Source: an uncultured Pseudomonadales bacterium (GTDB lineage: Bacteria > Pseudomonadota > Gammaproteobacteria > Pseudomonadales > Cellvibrionaceae). From it: a stretch of 57,159 nt of DNA. The notes under the pieces were generated by a model. It worked only from the letters and a program-made list of their open reading frames with translations, ran no database searches and was not told the DNA's origin. Position 1 is the stretch's first letter; each line of letters opens with the position of its first letter. Below, piece after piece: positions 9,204 to 18,192 of this stretch. A program made the position numbers and the translations under genes. The stretch lies in contig CANLTI010000030.1 in the NCBI GenBank assembly GCA_947494095.1, positions 1 to 57,159 of the forward strand, read 5' to 3'.

Positions 9204-9979
9204 GAATTAGATTGGGTTTTAGGTTGAGCTTCAAATTGCTGCCCATTAACCCCCTGGCTTGCCGGCCCTAATAGGTAAAGGTATTGATTGGCATGCGCCT
9301 CGGGCGGGGTCACATCATTAGGGTGCTCAGCAGGGTAAGCGTCGGCGCGCATTTGTGTGCGCGTGGCGCCGGGGTTAATGCTGTTAACGCGAATGTTGGA
9401 TAGCTCCGATTGCTCATCAGCGAGCGTTTGCATTAGATTTTCGGTGGTGGCTTTACTGGCGGCATAAGCCCCCCAATAAGCGCGACCTTGATAACCTACA
9501 GCCGAGCCGGTAAAAAGTATGCTGGCATCATTAGAACCCTTGAGTAGTGGCAATAGTGCCTGGGTTAGCATAAAAGGCGCAAGAGCATTCACTTGCATAA
9601 CCGCTTGCCACTCCATGGCATTGTATTGCTCTATAGGCGTATTAGGGCCTAGTTTAGCAGCATTATGTAGCAGTCCATCAATGCGGCCAAACTCTTCATT
9701 GAGCACCGCTTTTAATTGTGTGTAATCTTGCTCGGTAGCGCTTTCTAAATTGATCGGAAATATAGCAGGCTGTGCGCCGCCAGCTTGCTCTATTTCATCA
9801 TAGACCGACTCGAGCTTTTGCATAGTACGGCCTAATAGCACAACGGTTGCACCAGCTTTAGCGCAAGCAAGGGCTATGGCGCGGCCAATACCTGCGCCCG
9901 CACCAGTAATAACAATAATGCGGTCGTTTAAGCAGTTAGCAGGGGCTTGGTAGGCTAAAAAGTCACTTTGGTGGCTCAT
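9200..9979 (-). CDS. yciK: YciK-family short-chain dehydrogenase/reductase
   Basis: 259 aa. The Rossmann nucleotide motif is ITGAGAGIGRAI near residues 24-35, the NNAG-equivalent is LLHNAAKLGP, and the catalytic YxxxK is YAASK. The length, the N-terminus and INPGATRTQMRADAYP fit YciK. It follows the MupP/Gph-like gene on the same strand, the order known from Pseudomonas mupP-yciK. The substrate is unknown in this family. Confidence 0.85.
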   Translation of the reverse strand: MSHQSDFLAYQAPANCLNDRIIVITGAGAGIGRAIALACAKAGATVVLLGRTMQKLESVYDEIEQAGGAQPAIFPINLESATEQDYTQLKAVLNEEFGRIDGLLHNAAKLGPNTPIEQYNAMEWQAVMQVNALAPFMLTQALLPLLKGSNDASILFTGSAVGYQGRAYWGAYAASKATTENLMQTLADEQSELSNIRVNSINPGATRTQMRADAYPAEHPNDVTPPEAHANQYLYLLGPASQGVNGQQFEAQPKTQSNS

Positions 9980-10129
9980 AAAAAAGAATCACTTTGTTTG
10001 TATTGATTGAGGATGTTCGGTATTTTTTGAGGCTTTTACTATGAGTTTAATACGTACTTATTTAGGCTCAGTAAGTATTAGGTTCAGTAAGTATTGGGGG
10101 TAACGCTGTATTGAGTTAACCCTGAACGT

Positions 10130-10789
10130 TTAGATTAGGCTCTCAATAATAGGCCAAATTTCGGTGGCGAGGTCTACAGTATAGTCGGCCCCCCAAGTTG
10201 TATGGCATGTGGGGCTTTCGGTAAAGCCATAACCCACAGCGATTGTGCTTGTGCCTGCATTATTGCCAGCTTCTATGTCGCGTTGATGGTCGCCGATATA
10301 AATAGCTTGGGCGGGGGGGCACTGGGCTTGTTGGCACGCCAATAAAATCCCTTCGGGGTCTGGTTTGGCCACTGCCACGTGGTCTGGGCTGATGGTCGCA
10401 ACCGGCGCGCTGGCAAAGTTAAAATACTTCATAAGCGCTTGGGTATACAAGGCGGGCTTATTGGTGACAATACCCCATGCCATATTAGCGTTGGCCAGTT
10501 GCGTGATTAGCTCGGCGATACCCTCAAAGGCAAAAGTGTGCTCGGCAATATGAGCTAAATAATAGTCCAGCAGCGCTTGGCGATACTTGGCGTGTTGCGC
10601 TTGGCTTAATGCGTCACCAAACCCGAGCTTAACCAAGGCGTTGGCGCCGTTAGAGACTTCTTTGCGCGTGATATCATCGCTAAAAGGGGTAAGCCCTTGG
10701 GCAATACGTACAGCATTTAAGGCCTGGCCTAAATCTTTGCTGGTATCAAGTAAGGTGCCATCAAGGTCAAAAAATACGGCTTTTATCAT
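10130..10789 (-). CDS. mupP: HAD-IA phosphatase, MupP/phosphoglycolate phosphatase type
   Basis: 219 aa from ATG 10789; a GTG 42 bp upstream is possible, but the HAD motif sits best behind the ATG. Motif I is FFDLDGTLLDT, motif II lies in WGIVTNKP, and motifs III/IV lie in AKPDPEG and YIGDHQRDIEAG. Position before yciK on the same strand matches MupP, the MurNAc-6-phosphate phosphatase of peptidoglycan recycling, rather than Gph. The two are close relatives, so the name is an inference from context. Confidence 0.75.
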   Translation of the reverse strand: MIKAVFFDLDGTLLDTSKDLGQALNAVRIAQGLTPFSDDITRKEVSNGANALVKLGFGDALSQAQHAKYRQALLDYYLAHIAEHTFAFEGIAELITQLANANMAWGIVTNKPALYTQALMKYFNFASAPVATISPDHVAVAKPDPEGILLACQQAQCPPAQAIYIGDHQRDIEAGNNAGTSTIAVGYGFTESPTCHTTWGADYTVDLATEIWPIIESLI

Positions 10790-10949
10790 GTGCTTAGTGC
10801 CTTTGTCTTTGGATATTGACTGGTAGGGCACTATTTAAGCTTGAATACGTGAGTGGCACAAGGCCGCTGGGCTTGTCGCGGCGTTTATTCGTTTAATTTT
10901 TTGACGCTAGCGGCTAGACTAGCGCTCTTGTTATGGAGTTACACATTTT

Positions 10950-11807
10950 ATGAAATCATTTAAGATACTTTCTGTCCTTGGCTCAATAGGCTTTAAAAGT
11001 GTGGGCCTTATGGTGGCCAGTGCCTTTTTAGTGCAAGCGCAAGCGGTGACTCTCAACGGCCCCTGGATACAAGGGGCAATGGTCACCGGTAAGGCGGCAC
11101 CTAATGAAGAGGTACGATATAACGGCCAAGCCTTACTGCTATCACCTAATGGTGATTTTGTTTTTGGCTTAGGGCGCGATGCGCCGGCTGTGGTTGAGCT
11201 GCAGGTTAAGCTGGCCAATGGTACCCAAAAAACGCTCAGCTTTGATGTGGCTCAGCGTCAGTATGCCACCCAAAAAATAGAAGGCGTAGCCTCTAAGCAT
11301 GTAACACCGCCTAAAGCCGTTAGCGCACGCATTAGCCGCGAAGCACAAGCCGTGCGTAAAGCGCGTACCGCGAATGACAACCGCAGTGACTTTTTGAGTA
11401 CATTCATTTGGCCCGCCAAAGGCCCGCTTACCGGGGTGTATGGTAGTCAGCGTATTTATAATGGCGTGCCTAAAAGGCCGCATTATGGCGTTGATATTGC
11501 GGGGCCCAAAGGTGCCGAGGTTATCGCGCCTGCCGCCGGTATCGTGACCTTTGCCGACGATGACTTGTATTACTCAGGCGGTACATTAATAGTTGACCAT
11601 GGCCACGGCATATCATCAACGTTTATTCATTTAAGCAAAATTGAAGTGGCGGTTGGTGCGACAGTCAAACAAGGTGACTTAATTGCGCGTATTGGTGCCG
11701 GTGGTCGAGCGACAGGCCCGCACCTAGACTGGCGAATGAACTGGTTTAAAGCACGTCTTGATCCTCAGTTGTTATTCCCTAAAAACGCTAAGCCTGCGCT
11801 GCAATAA
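10950..11807 (+). CDS. M23 (LytM-type) peptidase, periplasmic
   Basis: 285 aa with an N-terminal hydrophobic signal (about residues 13-32). A small beta domain spans about 33-110 and a LytM/M23 domain about 150-270. Zinc-site residues are H178 and D182 in HYGVD. The C-terminal motif is HLDW (H258), where the usual motif is HLH. The Asp at the third zinc-ligand position is shared, as I recall, by a subgroup of gammaproteobacterial M23 proteins. It may cleave peptidoglycan cross-links or act as an amidase activator. Confidence 0.85.
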   Translation: MKSFKILSVLGSIGFKSVGLMVASAFLVQAQAVTLNGPWIQGAMVTGKAAPNEEVRYNGQALLLSPNGDFVFGLGRDAPAVVELQVKLANGTQKTLSFDVAQRQYATQKIEGVASKHVTPPKAVSARISREAQAVRKARTANDNRSDFLSTFIWPAKGPLTGVYGSQRIYNGVPKRPHYGVDIAGPKGAEVIAPAAGIVTFADDDLYYSGGTLIVDHGHGISSTFIHLSKIEVAVGATVKQGDLIARIGAGGRATGPHLDWRMNWFKARLDPQLLFPKNAKPALQ

Positions 11808-11839
11808 GTGCGGGTTAAATATTTAGCCTAGGTTAAATA

Positions 11840-11905
11840 CTAACGTGGGTTAAAATGGGTGTAGGTTATAGCTAGTGTAGGTTACAACTAGTGTAGGCTA
11901 AAGCT
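11840..11905 (+). repeat. Degenerate tandem GTGTAGGTTA units
   Basis: Three or four units containing TAGTGTAGGTTA lie between the M23 gene and the Trm112-like gene. This is a short local repeat without coding capacity. Confidence 0.5.
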
Positions 11906-11982
11906 GAGAGTGCAGGCCGTGCTCCCTAAGGTAGGCGCCCTTAATTGTAAGGCAAAAAAATTCATCATAAGGTGATACAGCG

Positions 11983-12183
11983 ATGTTAGATAAAAAATTA
12001 CTCAGTATATTAGTGTGCCCTGTCACTAAGGGGCCGCTTATTTTTGATGCAAAAAATAATGAATTAGTGAGTTTGGCGGCAAACTTAGCCTACCCTGTAC
12101 GTGATGATATTCCGGTTATGCTAGAAGGTGAAGCGCGGGAAATCACCTTGCAAGAAAAAGAACAATGGCAAAGTGGGCATTAA
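11983..12183 (+). CDS. ycaR: Trm112/YcaR-family protein
   Basis: 66 aa. [14 protein letters not shown] and [17 protein letters not shown] are the hallmark segments of this family of small proteins. In E. coli ycaR lies between lpxK and kdsB; here neither is adjacent, and the gene instead sits directly before a HIT-family gene, one base apart. The exact bacterial role is unclear; relatives activate methyltransferases. Confidence 0.85.
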   Translation: MLDKKLLSILVCPVTKGPLIFDAKNNELVSLAANLAYPVRDDIPVMLEGEAREITLQEKEQWQSGH

Positions 12184-12184
12184 T

Positions 12185-12526
12185 ATGAGCGATACTATTT
12201 TTGGTAAAATTATTGCTGGCGATATTCCTGCCCCTAAAGTTTATGAAGATGAGCATTGCATTTGCATCAATGATATTGCACCGCAAGCGCCAACACATGT
12301 GTTGATTATTCCTAAAAAACCTATTCAAAAATTGGCCGATGCCAGTCAAGATGATCAAGCTTTATTGGGCCACTTGATGCTGGCTGCAGGCAATATTGCA
12401 CGACAGTTAGGTGTTGAAAATGCTTTTAGGTTAATTGTCAACAATGGTGCAGATGCTGGACAAACCGTCTTTCATTTGCACTTGCATTTACTGGCCGGTA
12501 AAGCGTTTGAAGAGGGTATGGTGTAA
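12185..12526 (+). CDS. hinT: HIT-family nucleotide hydrolase (HinT-like)
   Basis: 113 aa from ATG 12185; upstream in-frame starts overlap the Trm112-like gene and add no family sequence. It has the N-terminus DTIFGKIIAGDIPAPKVYED, HVLIIPKKPI in the middle, and the catalytic histidine triad HLHLHLLAG at the C-terminus. HinT proteins hydrolyse AMP-linked phosphoramidates such as lysyl- and aminoacyl-adenylates. It is probably co-transcribed with the Trm112-like gene. Confidence 0.93.
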   Translation: MSDTIFGKIIAGDIPAPKVYEDEHCICINDIAPQAPTHVLIIPKKPIQKLADASQDDQALLGHLMLAAGNIARQLGVENAFRLIVNNGADAGQTVFHLHLHLLAGKAFEEGMV

Positions 12527-12580
12527 TTTGTTGATGGATCGATATGTTGTCAGTATTGCTTTAATGTGGGTGGCCAATAG

Positions 12581-13834
12581 GTGGTGAATATTTTAGTGTT
12601 ATCGGCTTATGATGCCGATAGCCATAAACGTTGGCATCAAGGGCTAGTACGTTATTTAAAAGACGAAGCTTTACCTGATGGTCAGCCCCTTAATTTTACC
12701 GTACTTACACTACCTGCGCGTTTTTTTAGTTGGCGTATTAGGGGCAATGCGTTAAGTTGGGCCCTTGGCGAAAAAACCGTGCTGCAGAGCCAAAAATGGG
12801 ACGCCATTATAGCTACCTCGATGGTGGACTTAGCCACGCTAAAAGGTTTAGTGCCGTGCTTGGCCAGTGTGCCGACGTGTGTTTATTTTCACGAGAATCA
12901 ATTTGCTTATCCGGTAACCCTGCACAGTCATAAAACGATTGAACCTCAAATGGTCACGCTATACAGTGCCTTGGCCGCCAACAAGGTTTGTTTTAATAGC
13001 GAATACAATAAAAGTACTTTTTTAGCGGGCGTTACGGCGTTATTAAAAAAATTGCCCGATCAAATACCGCAAGGCGTTGTTGAAAATATTCAGCAAAAAT
13101 CGCAGGTATTACCCGTGCCCATTGAGCCTGAATATTTTGCCTTGGCGGCGAATACCCCGCCCCAAAGTGCTGCCTTAAAAGCTCCCTGTACATCAGAGGC
13201 CCCCAGTGGATTAAAAACTTTTGGTGTATTAGCGCAGCCGTTGACTCTTGTCTGGAATCACCGTTGGGAATACGATAAATGCCCCGAATTATTATTGGCG
13301 ATTGTGCAATATCTGTGCGAGACAGCCCCCAATCTTCATTTACGCTTTCATATTGTAGGGCAAAAATTTAGGCAGGTACCAAAAGCTTTTGAGTCGTTAC
13401 ACTTATTGCTCACGCAAAAAAACTGGCTGGGTGAGTGGGGGTATTTACCTCGGGCTGAATATTTGGCTGTGCTAAAAAATAGCCATATCGTACTGTCTAC
13501 CGCTGCGCATGACTTTCAAGGTTTAGCGGTAATGGATGCTGTAGCGGCAGGTTGCGTACCTTTATTGCCTCATCGTGTGGCATACCCTGACTTTTTTAGC
13601 TCTGATTATTTGTTTGGCTTAGGTGGCATTGATACTGTAACCGATAGCGCAGTTGATAATGTAACTGATCATTCAGCTGAGAGCCTTTTGGCGGCACAGG
13701 CCGCCCAAGCAATAATCGCGTATTGCCAAGCTCCTAATCATTTACAAGCCCCCAATATTGATAGGCTTAGCTGGCCTGTGCTTAAGCAGCAATACGTGCA
13801 GTTATTTAATGCATTAGTGACTCATACATATTAA
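12581..13834 (+). CDS. DUF3524/GTDC1-type glycosyltransferase, possible tRNA-queuosine mannosyltransferase homologue
   Basis: 417 aa. Start GTG 12581 or GTG 12584; no ATG is available. The N-terminal ILVLSAYDADSHKRWHQGL and LTLPARFFSWRIRGNALSWA are diagnostic of DUF3524. The C-terminal half is a GT4-like domain (WEYDKCPELLLAIV, GEWGYLPRAEYLAVLKNSHIVLSTA). The animal member GTDC1 mannosylates queuosine in tRNA-Asp; the bacterial role is not settled, and Q modification is inference. An insertion between about residues 190 and 215 appears to be low-conservation linker. Confidence 0.75.
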   Translation: MVNILVLSAYDADSHKRWHQGLVRYLKDEALPDGQPLNFTVLTLPARFFSWRIRGNALSWALGEKTVLQSQKWDAIIATSMVDLATLKGLVPCLASVPTCVYFHENQFAYPVTLHSHKTIEPQMVTLYSALAANKVCFNSEYNKSTFLAGVTALLKKLPDQIPQGVVENIQQKSQVLPVPIEPEYFALAANTPPQSAALKAPCTSEAPSGLKTFGVLAQPLTLVWNHRWEYDKCPELLLAIVQYLCETAPNLHLRFHIVGQKFRQVPKAFESLHLLLTQKNWLGEWGYLPRAEYLAVLKNSHIVLSTAAHDFQGLAVMDAVAAGCVPLLPHRVAYPDFFSSDYLFGLGGIDTVTDSAVDNVTDHSAESLLAAQAAQAIIAYCQAPNHLQAPNIDRLSWPVLKQQYVQLFNALVTHTY

Positions 13835-13858
13835 ATATTTTATTACATCGAGAAAAAC

Positions 13859-14398
13859 ATGGCTTTAAAAGCAACAGTGCATAAAGTAGAGCTCACAGTC
13901 AGTGATACAGAGCGCCATCATTACCAGACCTATAATTTTAAAGTGGCCTGCCACCCCTCCGAAACCGAAGGGCGCATGTGCTTGCGATTAGCCGCCTTTG
14001 CATTATTTGCCAGCGAAAAAATGCGCTTTACACGCGGATTGTGCGCCACGGACGAGCCCGATCTTTGGCAAAAAGATGATACAGGGCTTATTGAAACCTG
14101 GGTTGATTTGGGCTGGCCCGATGAAAAACGTTTAGCCAAGGCTTCGGGCTTGGCTAATGAGGTGATTGTGGTGGCTTATGGGCGTCATACGGCACCTTGG
14201 TGGCAAATAACCGAAGCCAAAGCTGTGCGCTTTAAAAAATTAAAAGTGCTTGATGCCGGTGAAGATATTATTGAGCAATTAGCGCCTTTAGCGACCATTA
14301 ATATGGCACTTACTGCGACAATTAGCGATGGCATTTTATGGTTTGGCAATAGTGATATGACGGTTGAAATACCGTTGCATTATCTTAAGTCGCTTTAA
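13859..14398 (+). CDS. yaeQ: YaeQ-family protein
   Basis: 179 aa, full family length. MALKATVHKVELTVSDTERHHY at the start, then LRLAAFALFASEKMRFTRGL and WVDLGWPDEKRLAKASG, are characteristic. YaeQ has a PD-(D/E)XK nuclease-like fold and was linked to RfaH suppression in E. coli. Its biochemical role is unknown. It lies 24 bp after the glycosyltransferase, probably in the same transcript. Confidence 0.92.
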   Translation: MALKATVHKVELTVSDTERHHYQTYNFKVACHPSETEGRMCLRLAAFALFASEKMRFTRGLCATDEPDLWQKDDTGLIETWVDLGWPDEKRLAKASGLANEVIVVAYGRHTAPWWQITEAKAVRFKKLKVLDAGEDIIEQLAPLATINMALTATISDGILWFGNSDMTVEIPLHYLKSL

Positions 14399-14424
14399 AC
14401 GTATTTGAGTGGATAGGTTGTTAA

Positions 14425-15168
14425 ATGTGTACGTTAACTATTATTGAAAGGGCCGATAAGCGCTGGTTAATCACCATGAATCGCGATGAGGCTTTAGAGC
14501 GTATAGAGGGCGAACCGGTTGCAACAATTAAAAATAACCAATTACACAGCTGGCGCCCCGTTGATCAGCAAGCGGGAGGTTCTTGGTTTGGTGTAACCCA
14601 AGGCTATGCCTTGGCTTTACTTAATCGCTATCAAGATACTGACGTATTTAACACTCGCATAAAAAACATCGAAGACATACCACAAAAGCCACTTGAAAGC
14701 CGAGGGCGATTAATTGAAGAGCTTTTGGCATGTCCTGATACTGCCGCTTTTGATCGTACAGTTAAGGGTTTTGAAAACCGTCATTTTGCACCTTTTGATC
14801 TTTTTATATTTAATGTGGCCGGTGTTAAGCCCGAACTTAATTGCCTCACTTGGACGGGACTTGAGTGGCGCTATGAGCAAAAGACATTTGTGGACCGTTT
14901 TTGCTATACCTCTTCATCGGTGGATTATGATGAGGCAAAAGCCTACAGAATCAACATATTTAAGGCATTATTGTATGATATAAATACAATGCCCACTCAC
15001 TCACAGGGTATTGATGCAAAAGCGATGTTGCAATTACATCAAACCCGCTGTGCACATAACCCTTCTTTAGGTTTTAATATGTTACGGCCCGGGCGGCACA
15101 CAAAAAGTATTTGCCAAGCCAGCCTTTCGGCGAGTCATTTTGATATTGACTATTATGGCCCAGCCTAA
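14425..15168 (+). CDS. NRDE/TANGO2-family protein
   Basis: 247 aa. The protein starts Met-Cys, as the family does, and the name-giving NRDE occurs at about residues 20-23 (LITMNRDEALER). WRPVDQQAGGSWFGVTQGYALALLNRY is the other conserved block. Relatives have been linked to heme trafficking in animals; the bacterial role is unknown. It closes the yaeQ gene string and is convergent with the Bax-like gene. Confidence 0.85.
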   Translation: MCTLTIIERADKRWLITMNRDEALERIEGEPVATIKNNQLHSWRPVDQQAGGSWFGVTQGYALALLNRYQDTDVFNTRIKNIEDIPQKPLESRGRLIEELLACPDTAAFDRTVKGFENRHFAPFDLFIFNVAGVKPELNCLTWTGLEWRYEQKTFVDRFCYTSSSVDYDEAKAYRINIFKALLYDINTMPTHSQGIDAKAMLQLHQTRCAHNPSLGFNMLRPGRHTKSICQASLSASHFDIDYYGPA

Positions 15169-15203
15169 AAAGCGTATTCATTGGCTGGCATTATTGGCTT
15201 GTG

Positions 15204-16097
15204 TTATTGCACGGAATTGGCATTGGTGCTGGCATTGCTACTAGTACTGGAATTTTTACTTGTGCTTGTTTGAGTGAGTATTTTACTTTCGAGATTATTG
15301 AATGCTATCATCTTTTTGACTTTATTAATGTAGTGTTCGCCCTCTTCTGAGTACTTGATCAAGCCCTCGGCAAGGGCTGTGCCTGTAATAGGCTTTTTGT
15401 TTTTAGCTAATTGATAGCGAATATCTCTAACGCTTTTAAAGGCCTTGTGGGAATTAATATTGCGAATATAAGCTGCGACAGCGTGTTGGGGTGATTTGAA
15501 AACGGCAATTTCGTGTTTTAAACCACCCGCTCTAGCAGCAGGCACTATGCCGCAGCCTTTATCAAAACACCATTGGCCAAAGTAATTGTATCCCTCTAGC
15601 GCGAAGCGCGATGTGCCCCAAGCACTTTCTAGTGCCGCTTGTGCCAGTGCCAGTGACTCAGGGACCGGTCTTAAGCGTTTATCAATTAATGTAAAAAGTG
15701 CTTCACCAGTTGTCTCTTCGTTTATTTTATACGTCAGCTTAAGGGTATCTAGCCACTCGATTTCTTCGCTTGTGAGTGAGTCTGCGGGCTTTTCTTTGAG
15801 CGCCATAACGGTTGCTCTTAGGTGTGCTATACGATCATTTTCAGTGATTACGTAATCTCTTATAAAGGTAAAAAAATCAGATTTTTTATCTTTAATGTTA
15901 GTGTATTGTGAAAATTTGGGTATTGTTATTGTCTCATTAGATGAGCTAATAAATTTTATTCTCGGCAACTCTATTGCACTGTCATCAGTGTTATCAGTTT
16001 TATCAGTTTTATCACTGTTTTTATGTATGCACCCAGATGCCAAGAATAAAATTATTAAACATATATGTAAGCATGTATATTTCAATTTTATAATCAT
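15204..16097 (-). CDS. Bax-like glucosaminidase lipoprotein
   Basis: 297 aa. A lipobox LASGC puts the lipidated Cys at residue 23, after a hydrophobic segment. A Ser/Thr/Asp-rich tether with repeated KTD/NTD units follows. The Bax/glucosaminidase core is ESLALAQAALESAWGTSRFA (the Glu of ALESAWG is the presumed catalytic acid), then YNYFGQWCF and the C-terminal helices. It would cleave glycan strands of peptidoglycan at the envelope. The C-terminus ends in a Ser/Asn/Ala-rich tail. The upstream region 16098-16580 is repeat material and has no gene. Confidence 0.85.
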   Translation of the reverse strand: MIIKLKYTCLHICLIILFLASGCIHKNSDKTDKTDNTDDSAIELPRIKFISSSNETITIPKFSQYTNIKDKKSDFFTFIRDYVITENDRIAHLRATVMALKEKPADSLTSEEIEWLDTLKLTYKINEETTGEALFTLIDKRLRPVPESLALAQAALESAWGTSRFALEGYNYFGQWCFDKGCGIVPAARAGGLKHEIAVFKSPQHAVAAYIRNINSHKAFKSVRDIRYQLAKNKKPITGTALAEGLIKYSEEGEHYINKVKKMIAFNNLESKILTQTSTSKNSSTSSNASTNANSVQ

Positions 16098-16389
16098 GTT
16101 TTTCCTTTCATGGTGCTTCGTAGAAGAGTGTGGAGCTTATAGCAACAATAATGATCCTAAGCCTAAAAACACTACAAACCCAACAATGTAGGTAACAATT
16201 GTTAATATGACAAATTCGCTTAAAGCGGGGCAAGGTTTAGCCATTGTAATAAAAATAGGCATCAATACACGACTAAACCATATCATGTTACTAAAGGAAT
16301 AATAACCGTCTATAAAAACTGAAGGGGCTGAAGCTCAGTAGGATTGAGGAGAGCAGAGGTTGGCTAGTAACATTATGCAGTTAGTTTTG

Positions 16390-16448
16390 CCTGAGCGACC
16401 TAGTCAATGATTCATTAGCGCCCAATTTCGGTACCTCTGAATAGTTAC
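16390..16448 (-). repeat. Family A element, partial copy A1
   Basis: Only one end is recognisable: the AATGATTCATTAGCGCCCAA core and the terminal CTGAATAGTTAC. In full copies this end continues with hairpins, which are missing or too diverged here. The rest of 16098-16580 shows nothing I can assign. Confidence 0.7.
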
Positions 16449-16580
16449 GATTCTTTTTGAGTGAGTGTCTTACCCAGAGTGTAATCGGTGGTGATAGACC
16501 TTTATCGTGGCTGATCTAGTGACTTCTCTAGCGGCGCATCTTAGTGGGAGATTGAAGTATGCGTAAAATATATGGCTTCT

Positions 16581-16732
16581 TAGTGACCAGGAAAGTATAC
16601 ATTATCCACTAATGCTCGTTTCTGTTTCTGCTTTGCTCAAAGCGCTGCATGCCCTGGTATGCGACCTTTCGAGCGCCTTGCCGAGAAAGCACAGCCCTAG
16701 GTCTGTCAAACTCTTATTGCCTCGCCCCTTAA
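16581..16732. repeat. Family B inverted-repeat element, copy B3 (short, diverged)
   Basis: About 152 bp. The right end TTATTGCCTCGCCCCTTAA is intact and the left end has decayed to TAGTGACCAGG. Like B2, it lacks the two-hairpin block. It lies beyond the end of the small periplasmic gene, a gene-3'-end position seen for most copies. Confidence 0.8.
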
Positions 16733-16791
16733 GAAACCCCAAGTACTGACCTTAGGGTTTTACAGTCCGTGTGATCGATATTGCTACCGCT

Positions 16792-17169
16792 CTAAGGAAT
16801 AATATGAGTGGCTGTTTCTAAATATTTTTTACCTTCACTTAAAGACTCCTTCATTTTCCCATATTCAGAGGCCTTGTGTAGCTTTTCGAGTTGAGGGGCT
16901 AACGCGGCCATTTCAGTATTAATTTTTGCCAATGCATTTTCGAGGGTGTAAGTGATTTCATGTATTTTATGCATGTCTTCATGGCTTGGCTCACCCTTAT
17001 TGAGGATGACGGCTATCTTGGCGTTGTGCTCACTAAACAGCATGACAGCCTCTTTTAGAGTGGTAACTTCTATGCCTTTAAAATGATCGTATTCGGTTTT
17101 TTCTTCTGCGTTGGCTAAGTTGGCAGTGGTAAAAGTAGCGATTAGTATTAATGTTAAAAGGGTTTTCAA
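16792..17169 (-). CDS. Small periplasmic helical protein, unknown function
   Basis: 125 aa with a clear signal peptide (MKTLLTLILIATFTTANLANA, cleaved before EEKTEY). The mature part is almost all predicted amphipathic helix, with TLKEAVMLFSEHNAKIA and LENALAKINTEMAALAPQLE. No metal-binding or catalytic motif stands out. It is transcribed divergently from the pseudo-receiver regulator, and the shared 198-bp spacer holds the TGTAAC repeat and a Fur-like box. It is therefore probably an iron-regulated accessory of the siderophore locus, which is inference. Confidence 0.7.
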   Translation of the reverse strand: MKTLLTLILIATFTTANLANAEEKTEYDHFKGIEVTTLKEAVMLFSEHNAKIAVILNKGEPSHEDMHKIHEITYTLENALAKINTEMAALAPQLEKLHKASEYGKMKESLSEGKKYLETATHIIP

Positions 17170-17264
17170 TGGCTATTCCTCATTATAAATATTCACTTAG
17201 TATGTTCAATTTAAACCTTAACATACTGAAAAAGGTAAAGTTTGTGCTGCCTATCACTCGCTGT

Positions 17265-17334
17265 TGTAACAAATGTAACGGAAGGCGCTAAGGCGACAAT
17301 TCTTGTTGACAATGGTAATGAGAATTATTACTGT
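17265..17334 (+). promoter_or_regulatory. Promoter with TGTAAC direct repeat and Fur-like box (regulator 1)
   Basis: A perfect direct repeat TGTAAC-AAA-TGTAAC is at 17265-17279. Downstream, TTGACA (17306-17311) and TACTGT (17329-17334) are 17 bp apart. The spacer is filled by TGGTAATGAGAATTATTAC, a Fur-like box of the 7-1-7 type. Iron-loaded Fur would cover the promoter. The same TGTAAC repeat recurs at four other promoters in the locus. The opposite-strand gene at 16792-17169 shares this spacer. Confidence 0.65.
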
Positions 17335-17367
17335 TTGCAAGGTATTCTTCTCAGGATTAAATAGATT

Positions 17368-18093
17368 ATGCGTGTCAGTAAGCTTAATGTGAGTGCGAGA
17401 GTACTATTTTTGGGATGTACGCTCAATGTGAGTACGCAGCGATTAATCGCTCTTTTGAATGCACAGGGCCACGGTGTAGAGTTTAAGCTCTTACAGTCTA
17501 TAGATGATAGTACCGAGTTTAGCCGTCTTTTAGAGCCCTTTGAATTGATCGTTATTGAATTTAAAAAACTTAATAAAAATCGATTAAAAATGGTACGACT
17601 GAGAACGGATAAGCCACTTATTGTACTGGGTGTGGGCGAGTCGCATTGTGAGCGTATTGAATGCCTACAGCTGGGTGTTGATGATTGCATCGCTTCGCCT
17701 TATAACCCTGTAGAGGTTGAACTTAGGGTTAAAGCTATTTTAAAGCGATCACTTCACGGTGTGGTGGGGCGTGTAGACCGCTATGAGACTTGTAAAGCGC
17801 TGATTGCTGAGGCTGGTATGAGTCTAGACCCTCAGACTCAAACGATTAATATCGGTAGCGAAGAGCTCGTGGTAACACAAGTTGAGTTTAAACTGTTGTG
17901 GCTATTAGTGTTTTATAAGGGCCGAGTACTGAGTAAGCCGTATACCTATCAGCGAGTACTAGGGCGTGAATACGGTGCTTTTGATCGCGCTATTGATATG
18001 CATTTAAGCCGAGTAAGAAAAAAACTATCGACTATAGGCTTTGCCGCCGACCGTATCAAAACAGTCAGGGGGCAGGGTTACGCCTTTTGTTAG
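17368..18093 (+). CDS. OmpR/PhoB-type regulator with a degenerate receiver domain
   Basis: 241 aa. The C-terminal half (about 145-241) is a good winged helix: VTQVEFKLLWLLVFYKGRVL, then DRAIDMHLSRVRKKL and IKTVRGQGYAFC. The N-terminal half keeps the receiver fold but not its chemistry. The phospho-acceptor Asp is Glu64 (ELIVIEFK), the acidic pair after strand 1 is missing (VLFLGCT), and the conserved Lys is absent (ASPYNP). It is unlikely to be phosphorylated, so it may be constitutively active or sense another cue. It stands at the head of the iron locus behind a Fur-like box. Confidence 0.85.
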   Translation: MRVSKLNVSARVLFLGCTLNVSTQRLIALLNAQGHGVEFKLLQSIDDSTEFSRLLEPFELIVIEFKKLNKNRLKMVRLRTDKPLIVLGVGESHCERIECLQLGVDDCIASPYNPVEVELRVKAILKRSLHGVVGRVDRYETCKALIAEAGMSLDPQTQTINIGSEELVVTQVEFKLLWLLVFYKGRVLSKPYTYQRVLGREYGAFDRAIDMHLSRVRKKLSTIGFAADRIKTVRGQGYAFC

Positions 18094-18192
18094 TTAGATC
18101 AGCCCTTGCTGTAATGGTGTCGCCGTTCGCTTGGCATTGACTCACAGGTGTTGTGGCGTGTTTTATGATAAATAACCTTAGAGTGATAAATA

